Source: Saprospiraceae bacterium (GTDB lineage: Bacteria > Bacteroidota > Bacteroidia > Chitinophagales > Saprospiraceae). Taken from it: a stretch of 55,222 nucleotides of DNA. The position numbers and the translations under genes are program-made. Shown in pieces: positions 46,557-55,222 of this stretch. The DNA lies in assembly GCA_020627785.1 (NCBI GenBank), contig JAHDGF010000029.1:1-55222 (forward strand), given 5' to 3'. The notes below the pieces were generated by a model. It had not been told where the DNA came from and ran no database searches. It saw only the letters and a program-made list of their open reading frames with translations. The first letter of the stretch is position 1. The number at the start of each line of letters is the position of its first letter.

Positions 46557-49078
46557 TATTGTTTAATCAAGTGTTTAGTCAACCTTCGACTTTCAGATGT
46601 AAAGATTAAAAAATATGCTCCGCTGTCTAATTCTTTGACATTGATTTCTGTAGTATTTTTATGCTTTGAAATTAATTGTCCAGATGAATTGAACAACTCA
46701 ATCTCAAAAGACTCACTAGTTTCAGAATCTATAAATACTGTATTCGCAGTAGGATTAGGGTATATCGTAAATAAGTTCGAAGTATTCGATTCATTCACAG
46801 ATAACGCTTTCGATATCAAATCAATGTTATAAGTACCATTCCCATGTGTAGCGACCCATAGTTTATCATTTACCGTAGATATTTTTAAGTCCATTGCAAT
46901 TACAGCTGTAGGTAAACCATCATGTAGAGGCAGGTAACTTTCTCCTCCGTTATCACTATAATAAACACCTAAATCGTTCCCAATGTAAATATAGTTGTCG
47001 TCATAAGGATCAACAACAACTGCATTAGTAGGTACATCCGGCAAATTCGCCGTGATATCATCCCAAGAAGCACCGAAGTCCTCAGTCCTCCATACATGGG
47101 CATTACCAAAGCCACTATAAACCGCAATGGCCTTTCCAGGTTGACCAGGATAAACGGTCAAGTCATTCACTATGCTAAAAGGAACAGGACTGGCAGAAGT
47201 GAAGCTATTACCGCCATCTGTTGTAATGAAAATCCTTGCCGCTTGATCTTCGGGCGCAGTTCCTACATATAATACATCGGAATCAACGTCAGATACGGCC
47301 ATAGCAAAGACTGGGTCTCCATTTAAAGGGTTTTCGTTATTTACCCTTATCCAATTAAAGTTAGAACCATTATCAGACCCCTTATAGATGTATCGTGCAC
47401 CTGCATATAAAATATTTGGCTCACTAGGACATAAGACAAACGGCGCAATAAATAATGGGCTATCTCCAGATAAAGGAGGTCGAATGTTTTGATAAGAATT
47501 ATCATCAACTGAACCAAGGGATCTTACCATATTAAGGTTTTGGGACGAACCATAATATTTGGTATCATCAAAGGGATTGATTGCTGTCCAACTTCCATCA
47601 CCTCCAATGGCACGTCGCCACGATTCTGAACCAGTATAAATGGAAGTACTGTTATCTTGCAGTCCACCCATTACAAAGTTTTCATCAATCCCCGAAACAG
47701 AAAAGCCGTTATAAAATTGAGTCGTTTGCATATTCACATTTGAACTTTCGAAAGTAAGTCCGCGATCTTTGGACAAGAAAACTCCTCCATCATTAGCTAT
47801 GAGAATAAGGTCTTCAATTTCTGGATGATACATTACGAAGTGATGATCTGAATGTGAATAACCGCTGCCACCATCAGGTCCATCTAAAGGAGGTACACCA
47901 AGTGTAACTCCCCCATTACTCATTTTATCTAGCGTTGTTCCTCCATTTACAGTTTTAAAAATATCGATTCCGACAGCGATAAGCTCATCGGGATTATCAG
48001 GAGAAACTGCAATATCATGTGAAAACCATCCTTGCCACCTAGAATAATCTGTTTCATTAACTGTCGTAAAAATTTTACCTCCATCTTCTGATCTTAGAAG
48101 CCACGTAAATCCTTGGGCAGAAGTAAACCCATTCCCTACGGAAGCATAAACCACAGAAGGGTTGCTATTACTTCTAGCCAATAAAATTTTCCCTTGAAAA
48201 GTTTCAGGGACGTTCAAACTAGACTCCCAACTTTGGCCAGCATCTTCTGTATAATAAATTCCTTTATCGGGCGAATCAAAATTCCCACAGCTCACAACTA
48301 TCTCATCTTCGTTATCAGGGTTAATTTCAAGATCAGTGACCATATCATTGGGAAATACATTAACCCATGACTCTCCCCTATCCTCACTTTTCATTACTCC
48401 TTCAGTAGTTGCAGCATACACTAGGTCTGGATTAGACTTAGATATTTTAATCATCCATACTCCTTCGCCCTGAGCATAAGACCAATCTAGAGAATGAGTC
48501 CATGTTTCACCTCCATCTTCAGATTTGAGTATCCCAATTCCATAACTCCCTCTAGTAGATCTGTACGCGCCATCGTTTCCAGTTTCATTAATATTATATA
48601 CTTCACCTGTTCCAATAAACATCAAGGTACTATCGCCTTCAGCGAAAGCAATGGTACTCACTCCTAATACCGGAAAATCAGTTTCAATTCTTTCCCAGTC
48701 GCCAGCCTGCCCTAAGGACCTGGATCTCCAAATCCCACCGCTTGCTGATCCTGCATATATAGTATTTGGGTCTTGGGGATTTACTGCAATGGTCAAGGTT
48801 CTTCCAGCTGTGGTCTTTGAACCTATTGCATCCCAGGTACCTTCTACAGATCTGCTTGAGACATTACTAATTAAGTCTTTATGTTTTTGAAATGCTTTAA
48901 AATATCCAGCTTTTGGGATATCGTGATTTGGAAAAGCTCTCACATGGGTAAAAAGTTCTAAGGCCTTAAATGATCCTGGTATATATTGCTCATTTGATTC
49001 TTTTTTACAAGCACTTATTATCAATAATAGAAACAGGCTTACGAATAAATACTTAAGCAACTTTATATATCCTTTCAT
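46556..49078 (-). CDS. BNR/sortilin-like repeat surface protein, lipobox and T9SS domain
   Basis: 840 residues. N-terminal lipoprotein signal (ISAC, C24). The bulk is a seven- or more-bladed propeller with BNR/sortilin-type Asp-box repeats: LKSEDGGETWTHSL, MKSEDRGESWVNVF, YYTEDAGQSWESSL, LRSEDGGKIFTTV, FITTDGGNSFTSA and WRTEDFGASWDDI. The last 73 residues are a T9SS type A sorting domain (FTIYPNPTANTVF...LDSGAYFLIF). The presence of both a lipobox and a T9SS domain is unusual. Glycan or surface binding is likely; catalysis is not shown. Confidence 0.82.
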   Translation of the reverse strand: MKGYIKLLKYLFVSLFLLLIISACKKESNEQYIPGSFKALELFTHVRAFPNHDIPKAGYFKAFQKHKDLISNVSSRSVEGTWDAIGSKTTAGRTLTIAVNPQDPNTIYAGSASGGIWRSRSLGQAGDWERIETDFPVLGVSTIAFAEGDSTLMFIGTGEVYNINETGNDGAYRSTRGSYGIGILKSEDGGETWTHSLDWSYAQGEGVWMIKISKSNPDLVYAATTEGVMKSEDRGESWVNVFPNDMVTDLEINPDNEDEIVVSCGNFDSPDKGIYYTEDAGQSWESSLNVPETFQGKILLARSNSNPSVVYASVGNGFTSAQGFTWLLRSEDGGKIFTTVNETDYSRWQGWFSHDIAVSPDNPDELIAVGIDIFKTVNGGTTLDKMSNGGVTLGVPPLDGPDGGSGYSHSDHHFVMYHPEIEDLILIANDGGVFLSKDRGLTFESSNVNMQTTQFYNGFSVSGIDENFVMGGLQDNSTSIYTGSESWRRAIGGDGSWTAINPFDDTKYYGSSQNLNMVRSLGSVDDNSYQNIRPPLSGDSPLFIAPFVLCPSEPNILYAGARYIYKGSDNGSNFNWIRVNNENPLNGDPVFAMAVSDVDSDVLYVGTAPEDQAARIFITTDGGNSFTSASPVPFSIVNDLTVYPGQPGKAIAVYSGFGNAHVWRTEDFGASWDDITANLPDVPTNAVVVDPYDDNYIYIGNDLGVYYSDNGGESYLPLHDGLPTAVIAMDLKISTVNDKLWVATHGNGTYNIDLISKALSVNESNTSNLFTIYPNPTANTVFIDSETSESFEIELFNSSGQLISKHKNTTEINVKELDSGAYFLIFTSESRRLTKHLIKQ

Positions 49079-49149
49079 GGCGTATAATTATGGATAAGAT
49101 TAATACTCAATAAATTGAATAATTTTACAATACTAATGTAACTTAAAAG

Positions 49150-49179
49150 TTTGGTTGTTCGCTCTTAACCTTAGTCTTG
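49150..49179 (+). promoter_or_regulatory. Candidate promoter of the serine hydrolase gene
   Basis: TTTG (49150-49153), an 18-base spacer and TAGTCTTG (49172-49179, one mismatch). The ATG at 49184 follows after four bases, so the mRNA may be leaderless. Confidence 0.4.
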
Positions 49180-49183
49180 ATTT

Positions 49184-50488
49184 ATGAAGAAAGTTCTTTT
49201 AGTCTTATTCATTGTTTTGTTGCTTTTAAGTATTCCCGGTTATCTTTATTTGAATACAAATTATTTCATAATTACTGGGTATTCTGCAAAAAAACTTTGT
49301 GGTTGTCACCTACTAGCAGATAGAAGTATAAATTCTATTAAAGAGGAAGATCTTGCCCAATTTCCATTGAACTTAGTTAATCTCGAAATCCAAAATAACA
49401 ACATAGCTAAAGCATCCTTATTTGGACTTTGGGAATCAAAAGTTGAGTTTGATGGTCGAAATTGTGTCTTGATCAATGATACTAATCGCTCACTACCAAA
49501 GAGTTCATTTGCGAAAGCAAAAAATATTCCAATCAAAAAAAAATCACTCGAGGATAAACAAAAATATTTCAACGAAATAAGTAATCTAATCTTTGATGAG
49601 CCTGGTGTAAAACAGAAAAAAACTAGAGCCTTAGTTGTCATTCACAAAGACTCCTTAATTTATGAAAGGTATGCTGAAGGATTTAACGAAAGGACTCAAA
49701 TTTTGGGCTGGTCAATGAACAAAAGTATAGCAAATGCACTAGTTGGAATTTTGATAAAAGAAGGTAAATTAAAATTAGATCAAAAAAATCTTTTCAAAGA
49801 TTGGAATGATGACCAAAGGAAGGAAATATCATTAAATCATTTATTACAAATGCAATCAGGTTTAGATTGGGATGAAGATTATACAAAAAGAGCAGATGCT
49901 ACCCGACTTTTATTTGAAGAGTATGATTGTAGTACCTTTGCCATAGATCAGCCACTTGAAGCAAGTCCAGGAACCTATTGGGAGTATTCGTCAGGATCTA
50001 CGAATATTATTTCAAAACTCATCAGGGAAACAATTTCAAATGATTCCTTGTATTATCGGTTTCCATATGAGAAGCTTTTTGATAAAATCGGAATGGCGTC
50101 GATTCAATTAGATACTGATCAAGCTGGCAATTACATTCTCTCATCTTATGGATATGCAACACCCAGAGATTGGGGGAAATTTGGTTTACTGTATCTCAAT
50201 GATGGAATTTTTCAAGGGGATACTATTCTCAATAAATCATGGATTGAATATACAAAAGAGCCTGCCATACACTCTCCTGAAAAGGTATATGGAGCTCACT
50301 TTTGGTTGAACAAAGGATTAACTTATCCAGATGTACCAGATGATATGTATTCTTGTAATGGATTTCAAGGTCAATATGTTTTTATTATTCCATCAAAGGA
50401 CTTGGTTGTTGTTAGGATGGGATTAACTAATAGAGAAGACCTAGATATGAATGAGGCTTTAAGTAAAATTATTTCTCTCATGGAATAA
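49184..50488 (+). CDS. Class C beta-lactamase-like serine hydrolase
   Basis: 434 residues with an N-terminal membrane anchor or signal segment (about 3-24) and a 110-residue spacer before the catalytic domain. SxxK motif S177-M-N-K180 in LGWSMNKSIANALVGIL, a YSS motif (EYSSGS) and a late KTG-like box replaced by the CNGFQGQYVFIIPSKDL region, as in many beta-lactamase-family esterases and D-aminopeptidases. Probable periplasmic or inner-membrane hydrolase; the substrate is unknown. It converges on ndk. Confidence 0.8.
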   Translation: MKKVLLVLFIVLLLLSIPGYLYLNTNYFIITGYSAKKLCGCHLLADRSINSIKEEDLAQFPLNLVNLEIQNNNIAKASLFGLWESKVEFDGRNCVLINDTNRSLPKSSFAKAKNIPIKKKSLEDKQKYFNEISNLIFDEPGVKQKKTRALVVIHKDSLIYERYAEGFNERTQILGWSMNKSIANALVGILIKEGKLKLDQKNLFKDWNDDQRKEISLNHLLQMQSGLDWDEDYTKRADATRLLFEEYDCSTFAIDQPLEASPGTYWEYSSGSTNIISKLIRETISNDSLYYRFPYEKLFDKIGMASIQLDTDQAGNYILSSYGYATPRDWGKFGLLYLNDGIFQGDTILNKSWIEYTKEPAIHSPEKVYGAHFWLNKGLTYPDVPDDMYSCNGFQGQYVFIIPSKDLVVVRMGLTNREDLDMNEALSKIISLME

Positions 50489-50516
50489 AAAAGGCCATCC
50501 GCTGAGCGAATGGCCT
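50486..50516 (-). terminator. Rho-independent terminator of ndk
   Basis: 11-bp stem AGGCCATTCGC / GCGGATGGCCT on the minus strand (one G-U pair), followed by six U. On the plus strand that position is a C-A mismatch. The A-tract equivalent contains the TAA stop of the convergent serine hydrolase gene. Confidence 0.88.
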
Positions 50517-50538
50517 ACATATGTTCACATAGGTTTAA

Positions 50539-50961
50539 CTATGCATAAATTTCTGTTTGGGAGAAATGATAATTAGATTCAATATCTGCATTTTCATCGC
50601 TATCTGACCCATGCACTGCATTTTCGCCAACATTCGTTGCGTACAATGCTCTAATTGTACCCGGTTCTGCTTCCGCAGGATTTGTAGCTCCAATTAACTT
50701 TCTAAAATCAGCAACTGCATTGTCTTTTTCTAATACTGCAGCTACAATAGGTCCAGAAGACATAAAATCAACCAATTCTCCATAGAAAGGTCTTTCCTTA
50801 TGTACTGCATAAAAACCACCCGCTTTTTCTTTAGATAGTTGCGTATATTTCAACGCTACAATTTTAAATCCAGCCTCATTGATCATTTTAAGAATGTTGC
50901 CTATGTTGCCAGCTTTTACTGCATCTGGCTTAATCATAGTGAATGTTCTGTTTGTTGCCAT
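50539..50961 (-). CDS. ndk: Nucleoside-diphosphate kinase
   Basis: 140 residues, normal length. Moves the gamma phosphate between nucleoside tri- and diphosphates through a phospho-His. FTMIKPDAV (K11), [47 protein letters not shown] and NAVHGSDS with catalytic H117 are all present. It is a single-gene unit with its own promoter-like box and a strong terminator, divergent from nrnA. Confidence 0.97.
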   Translation of the reverse strand: MATNRTFTMIKPDAVKAGNIGNILKMINEAGFKIVALKYTQLSKEKAGGFYAVHKERPFYGELVDFMSSGPIVAAVLEKDNAVADFRKLIGATNPAEAEPGTIRALYATNVGENAVHGSDSDENADIESNYHFSQTEIYA

Positions 50962-50986
50962 TTTGTGTTTTATTGTTTATTTGCCG

Positions 50987-50994
50987 CAAAAGTA
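50987..50994 (-). promoter_or_regulatory. Candidate -7 box of ndk
   Basis: Minus-strand TACTTTTG, a full match to TAnnTTTG and the same octamer as before mdh, 25 bases before the ndk ATG. The -33 region has only a T-run. Confidence 0.4.
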
Positions 50995-51042
50995 TGAAAA
51001 GGTGCGCTTTAAAAAATGATATACTTGTATTTACTTCTGTTT

Positions 51043-51077
51043 TTTGACATAGAATCCATTAAAATTTATCAATTTTG
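51043..51077 (+). promoter_or_regulatory. Candidate promoter of nrnA
   Basis: TTTG (51043-51046) and CAATTTTG (51070-51077, one mismatch), spacer 23 bases, slightly long. Transcription would start at about 51084, close to the ATG at 51087. Confidence 0.3.
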
Positions 51078-51086
51078 GGCACTGAT

Positions 51087-52091
51087 ATGGAAAAAATCGA
51101 AGATTTAAAATCCCAATTGTCTTATCCTAAGGATATAGTGATCATCAGTCACCGTAATCCGGATGGGGATGCTATAGGATCGAGTATGGCATTTAGATAT
51201 TTTTTGGAGGAATACGGACATGTTGTTAAAGTGATTTATCCAAGCGAATATCCTGTGGCATTTGAGTTTATAAAAGGTATTGACCAATGCATCATTTTTG
51301 ATTCTGAACCTCAAAAAGCAGCACTAGAAATTGAAAAAGCAGAGATCATTGCTTGTTTAGATTTTAATGCCTTGGATCGGATCGATAAGTTAGGACCTTT
51401 GGTAAATAATTCTAAAGCAACAAAACTTTTAATTGATCACCATTTAGATCCTGAGCCTTTCGCCGATTTTAGTTTATCAGAAACTACTGCAAGCTCAACT
51501 TGCGAATTGGTTTATAAATTTATCCAACTCTTAGGAGAAGATCGAAAAATAAATACTTTCATCAGTGAATTACTCTTCATCGGTTTAATAACAGATACTG
51601 GATCTTTTAAATATTCAACCAATCCATATACCTATGAGGTTGCTTCCGAATTAAAAAAGAAAGGAGCTGATGATTACAAGATGCAAGATTTGATACATAA
51701 TACAATGACGCCTAAACAGGTTGCATTGTTGGGTCATTGTCTTGCGAACAGACTTGAGCTTCTTCCTGAGTTAACTGCAGGAATTATTACCCTTACTAAG
51801 CAAGATTATATTGACTTTGATATTTCAAGAGGAGACACAGAAGGCATTGTGAATTATGTTTTGATGATGAAAGGTATGAAAGTAGCTGCATTTATAACTG
51901 AGCAACCAACAATAGTCAAACTTTCATTAAGATCAAAAGGAGATATTTCTATGCAAGAACTAGCAAGGAAATATTTTAATGGAGGGGGACATAAAAATGC
52001 AAGTGGTGGCGCGGTTTACAACAAACTTGAAAATGTTGTTGATAAGTTTAAAAATGTTCTTCCTGAATTCTTAAATAGTAACGAATTATAA
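51087..52091 (+). CDS. nrnA: DHH-family oligoribonuclease / pAp phosphatase NrnA
   Basis: A TTG at 51075 opens the frame four codons earlier, but the ATG at 51087 (MEKIEDLKSQL) is the better start because a promoter-like box ends at 51077 (334 residues). DHH domain: ISHRNPDGDAIGSS, then CLDFNALDRIDKLG, LIDHHLDP and LITDTGSFKYS; DHHA1 domain ends GGGHKNASGG. NrnA degrades nano-RNAs and 3'-phosphoadenosine 5'-phosphate. The FKBP gene follows after two bases. Confidence 0.92.
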   Translation: MEKIEDLKSQLSYPKDIVIISHRNPDGDAIGSSMAFRYFLEEYGHVVKVIYPSEYPVAFEFIKGIDQCIIFDSEPQKAALEIEKAEIIACLDFNALDRIDKLGPLVNNSKATKLLIDHHLDPEPFADFSLSETTASSTCELVYKFIQLLGEDRKINTFISELLFIGLITDTGSFKYSTNPYTYEVASELKKKGADDYKMQDLIHNTMTPKQVALLGHCLANRLELLPELTAGIITLTKQDYIDFDISRGDTEGIVNYVLMMKGMKVAAFITEQPTIVKLSLRSKGDISMQELARKYFNGGGHKNASGGAVYNKLENVVDKFKNVLPEFLNSNEL

Positions 52092-52093
52092 AT

Positions 52094-52990
52094 ATGAATA
52101 AATTAAGCTTAGTGCTTTTAGCCTTGATTACTTTTAGTTTGATCAGTTGTGACTCTACACAGAAAAGCGAAAAATATATCAAAGGCTACAAAACCAAAAT
52201 ACATAATAGCACCGGAGGAGCAATGCCTCAAATAGGAGAATATGTATTTTTTAATCTAGATATCTCAAATGATAAAGGAGAAATCATAGACCAGTCTGAC
52301 AGAGGAGATAATATGCCTGTCATTCAGATTTTGGCGGAGGATCAAATCCCAGATAAGTCCAATCCCGTCATCGAATTGATGTCGAATCTTGCAGTTGGTG
52401 ATAGTGCCTCCTTATTTATCCCAATTGATTCCATTCCAAATCCACCACCCAATATGGCTGGATCCGCACACATTGAATATAGTGTGAAGACAGTAAAAAT
52501 ACAATCTGAAGAAAGCTATCAAGCAGAATTGGAAGAGAAGAGAATGGAAATGGAGAAAGCAATGGCAGCTGCTAAATTGGAGGCTCCAAAAATCTTAGCT
52601 GAGATTGAAACAACCATTGATAAGTACTTGAAAGGAGGAAATGTCGGAGAGGTCAGAGAAGGTCCAAACGGGTTGAAAGTTATAATCTTAGAAGAAGGAA
52701 CAGGAGAGAATGCCAAAAAAGGCCAGGGAGTGGCAGTAATGTATGCTGGCTACTTAAAGAATATGAACAGCTTTGATAACAGCTACAATCGCGGAATGCC
52801 ATATGAATTTATGCTTGGCCAAGGATCCGTTATTTCTGGATGGGATGAAGGATTGGCTTTGATAAACAAAGGAACTAAAGCACTACTTGATATCCCATAT
52901 GCTATGGCTTATGGAGAACAAGGAAGACCGCCTACAATTCCGGCAAAATCTGATTTAATCTTTCATGTTACTTTGGAGGACATTAAATAA
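52094..52990 (+). CDS. FKBP-type peptidyl-prolyl isomerase lipoprotein
   Basis: 298 residues with lipobox LISC (C19). Two FKBP-like halves: a degenerate first one (GEYVFFNLDISNDKGEIID..., MSNLAVGDSASLFIPID) and a conserved C-terminal FKBP fold (GVAVMYAGYLKNMNSFDNS, FMLGQGSVISGWDEGLALINKGTKALLDIP, AYGEQGRPPTIPAKSDLIF). It likely assists folding of periplasmic or outer-membrane proteins. Starts two bases after nrnA, so probably coupled. Confidence 0.88.
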   Translation: MNKLSLVLLALITFSLISCDSTQKSEKYIKGYKTKIHNSTGGAMPQIGEYVFFNLDISNDKGEIIDQSDRGDNMPVIQILAEDQIPDKSNPVIELMSNLAVGDSASLFIPIDSIPNPPPNMAGSAHIEYSVKTVKIQSEESYQAELEEKRMEMEKAMAAAKLEAPKILAEIETTIDKYLKGGNVGEVREGPNGLKVIILEEGTGENAKKGQGVAVMYAGYLKNMNSFDNSYNRGMPYEFMLGQGSVISGWDEGLALINKGTKALLDIPYAMAYGEQGRPPTIPAKSDLIFHVTLEDIK

Positions 52991-53007
52991 CAACAAAAGA
53001 GGGCAAT

Positions 53008-54085
53008 ATGACCGCAGATCAATTGGTTGAACTGCAAAAGCGATTGACATCGATAAGGGGGTATCTTTGACGTTGAAAGACGGAAAAACCAGATACTCAA
53101 CAATGAAGAACGCGCAGGTGATCCTAAGTTTTGGGATGATCCTCAAAAGGCTGAAGTTTTACTCAAAGAGCTAAAATCTGATAAAAAATGGGTCCAACGT
53201 TACAAGGACCTCAAAGCAGAAATTGAGGATATTGAAGTGCTTTTTGAATTTCAAAAAATGGGAGAAGCAACCGAAGAGGAAGTTGATCTTAAATACAATT
53301 CAATCCTGCATCAGATTGAAGAAATAGAATTTAGAACTACTCTAGACCAGCCTGAAGATAAGTTGGCCTGCTTACTTGAGATCAATGCAGGTGCGGGAGG
53401 TACAGAAGCCTGTGATTGGGCGGATATGCTTCAGCGTATGTATCTGATGTATGGTGAAAAAAATGGATTCAAGGTCACTGAACTGAACAGAGTGAATGGA
53501 GACGTAGCAGGAATAAGGAGCATTGAACTTGAGTTCACAGGAGAATCTGCCTATGGAATGCTCAAGGGTGAAAATGGTGTTCATCGTTTAGTACGGGTAA
53601 GCCCTTATAATGCTCAAGGCAAACGTATGACTTCTTTTGCATCGGTATTTGTTCATCCTGTGATAGATGAAAGTATTGAAGTTGAAATAAACCCAGCAGA
53701 TATCGAATGGGATACTTTCAGGGCTAGTGGAGCAGGTGGTCAACATGTGAATAAAACCGAATCTGCTGTAAGGGTAAGACACTTACCCTCTGGGATAACT
53801 GCAGAATGTCAACAAGAAAGATCTCAGCATATGAATAGGGAAAAAGCATTGGTCCTATTAAAATCTAGATTGTACGAGGTTGAACTTCAAAAGCAACTGA
53901 AAGAAAAAAGCGATATCGAAAACTCAAAGATGAAAAATGAGTGGGGATCTCAAATACGATCTTATGTTTTGGATGATAGACGGGTTAAGGATCATAGGAC
54001 GAAACATGAAACAAGAAATCCTGACGATGTCCTTAACGGTAATTTAACGCCATTTATTAAAGCTTTTCTTATGTGGAACCCTTAA
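53008..54085 (+). CDS. prfB: Peptide chain release factor 2 with programmed +1 frameshift
   Basis: Reads stops UGA and UAA. Frame 1 runs from the ATG at 53008 for 20 codons (MTADQLVELQKRLTSIRGYL) to an in-frame TGA; after a +1 slip at CTT T the product continues as DVERRKNQILNNEERAGDP to the stop at 54085, 358 residues in all. Catalytic GGQ is in GAGGQHVNKTESAVR; the stop-recognition site reads SPY where E. coli has SPF, followed by NAQGKRMTSFASVFV. Its slip site at 53056-53071 has the sequence AGGGGGTATCTTTGAC. Follows the FKBP gene by 17 bases. Confidence 0.95.
53056..53071 (+). promoter_or_regulatory. prfB programmed frameshift site (autoregulatory)
   Basis: AGG GGG TAT CTT TGA C. The Shine-Dalgarno-like AGGGGG, the CTT slippery codon and the poorly terminating TGA C are in the classic arrangement. 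Low RF2 slows termination at the TGA and favours the +1 shift, so RF2 regulates its own synthesis. The internal SD-like element is notable because start codons in this window generally lack one. Confidence 0.95.
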
Positions 54086-54161
54086 GAAGACATATTTGCA
54101 ACAAAAAGGTGATTTATAGCATATATAGTATATAAGGTCATATTTTAGATGTATAAGATCA

Positions 54162-55222
54162 ATGAAGTATACAATAATCATCATTATAACAAGTATTTCC
54201 ACATTACTCCTCTCCCAGGATATTGTAAGCGAATGTATTACAATTGATTTTGAAACAATTAATGGGGTATCTTCTGCATCTGGAATTCCAGTTAATAATC
54301 AATATCAAAACGTTGCCGGCATTACATTTATATTAGAAAACGGAATGTCACCAGTCCTTGCACAGTACGGTGGATCTACTCCAGAGGCATTTGCTTCTAG
54401 TTTGGGTTCAGATGTACCGATTCCGGGTCAAGTGCCCACTTTAGGAGAATTTTTCATTACAGATGATGGACAATTATCAGGTCTTGCATCTCCTGCACTT
54501 ATCATGAACTTTAATCCTCCCATTGATAGCATTTCGAGTTATATACTTGATATGGATCTCGGTGAAGAATTTACTGTAGAAGCTTTTGACATTTCTGGAA
54601 ATAAATTAGACGAGGTTTTTATCAGGGCCGGTGATCCTGGCACAGGAGATGGACTTGCCACTCCATGGGGCTTAAATGATCCTGGATGCGAGGGTAAAAT
54701 ATCACAAGTTAGAATGAAGGGAGAACGAGACACTCCCGGTGCATTTGGGCTTGGCATGGATAATTTTACCATTTGTTTTTCAGGGATCGACATTCTAGTG
54801 GATATAGAAACAGAAGTTGAAGACATCCTTTGTCAAGATAGTCCAGGAGCGATTCAAATTATAAATACCGGAGATTCTGAACTAACCTACTCTATCGATG
54901 GTGGCGTAACTTTTCAATCCAGTGGCCTATTTACTCCATTAAATGCTGGTGATTACATTATCATTGTTCAAAATGAAGATGGGTGTTTGGCTGCATTGAA
55001 TGAAACGATTATAGCAGAAGGCCCTACTGTTATTGAAGAAGTGATTGTAACACACACTACTTGTGGTGAAAACAATGGAACACTAGAAGTATTTGCATCC
55101 GTAGATGAAAACGTAATATATTTTATTGATGCATTAAACTTTCAAAATCAAAATTACTTTGAAAACCTCGAACCAGGCCCTTATGTGGTCACTATCATAG
55201 GCCCAACTGGGTGTAGTGCTGC
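54162..55222 (+). CDS. Secreted SprB-repeat surface protein, 3' end missing
   Basis: The frame is open from the ATG at 54162 to the window end (353 codons and 2 bases). Signal peptide (IIIITSISTLLLSQ). The first 220 residues are a lectin- or jelly-roll-like domain (ITIDFETINGVSSASG at the mature N-terminus). From about residue 220 come SprB-type repeats of roughly 70 residues: a cysteine (DILCQDSPGAIQI), YSIDGGVTFQSSGLF, LNAGDYIIIVQNEDGCLA, and a second starting TTCGENNGTLEVF. Such repeats occur in large T9SS-secreted gliding adhesins; it may be very large. The C-terminus is not visible. Confidence 0.75.
   Translation, partial: MKYTIIIIITSISTLLLSQDIVSECITIDFETINGVSSASGIPVNNQYQNVAGITFILENGMSPVLAQYGGSTPEAFASSLGSDVPIPGQVPTLGEFFITDDGQLSGLASPALIMNFNPPIDSISSYILDMDLGEEFTVEAFDISGNKLDEVFIRAGDPGTGDGLATPWGLNDPGCEGKISQVRMKGERDTPGAFGLGMDNFTICFSGIDILVDIETEVEDILCQDSPGAIQIINTGDSELTYSIDGGVTFQSSGLFTPLNAGDYIIIVQNEDGCLAALNETIIAEGPTVIEEVIVTHTTCGENNGTLEVFASVDENVIYFIDALNFQNQNYFENLEPGPYVVTIIGPTGCSA

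Overview
The window is about 55 kb of AT-rich DNA that reads as a chromosome segment of a Bacteroidota bacterium, probably a free-living, marine-type aerobe. The evidence is C-terminal type IX secretion (T9SS) sorting domains, the gliding gene gldC, SprB-like repeats, FecI/FecR/TonB-receptor signalling, DUF4252, DUF1599 and BT_3928 family proteins, Bacteroidota-style -7 promoter boxes (TAnnTTTG), and almost no Shine-Dalgarno sites before start codons. The family or genus cannot be fixed from the sequence. I see no rRNA, tRNA, CRISPR array, transposase or phage gene.

Layout. 0.1-2.5 kb: malate dehydrogenase, a SelL-like thiol protein and a secreted protein. 2.5-6.6 kb (minus): a TonB-like protein, a lipoprotein carrying the same C-terminal domain, a small lipoprotein and an NhaC antiporter. 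6.6-11 kb: an FG-GAP T9SS protein, a YwaF-like membrane protein, gldC and a secreted protein. 11-12.6 kb (minus): ECF sigma factor, membrane anti-sigma candidate and DUF4252. 12.7-19.6 kb: LptF/G permease, YigZ, an EamA transporter, DUF1599-BT_3928, and nusB with an OmpA-like protein. 19.6-23.9 kb (minus): PIG-L deacetylase, a previously unlisted 33-codon membrane ORF and a sodium:solute symporter, translationally linked. 23.9-26.8 kb: a methyltransferase gene lying between two copies of a 72-bp direct repeat, then a cytochrome c/copper monooxygenase fusion. 26.8-31.4 kb: a Cys-rich small membrane protein, mazG, DUF6438, a degenerate pyrophosphatase-like lipoprotein, a GNAT/FemAB-like protein and fbp. 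31.8-40.1 kb: an orphan basic protein, a large VCBS/UnbV lipoprotein, and a TonB receptor with its FecR and FecI. 40.1-43.2 kb: aldo/keto reductase, a coiled-coil protein and a LEA-like 22-residue-repeat protein. 43.2-46.0 kb: an ECF sigma factor, a membrane protein with an apparent beta-barrel C-terminus, and a lipoprotein. 46-55.2 kb: MazG-like pyrophosphohydrolase, a BNR-repeat surface protein, serine hydrolase, ndk, nrnA, FKBP, prfB with a programmed +1 frameshift, and the 5' part of an SprB-repeat protein running off the end.

The window is mostly housekeeping and envelope genes. Three separate ECF sigma loci, each with a different envelope partner, suggest strong investment in cell-surface signalling. 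The most interesting items are the trans-envelope sigma module at 43.2-46.0 kb, the hidden small membrane ORF at 21.3 kb, the repeat-flanked methyltransferase, the catalytically eroded pyrophosphatase homologue, and the tail-to-tail gene junctions, which either abut or overlap, or carry a one-way terminator whose U-tract contains the opposing stop codon.
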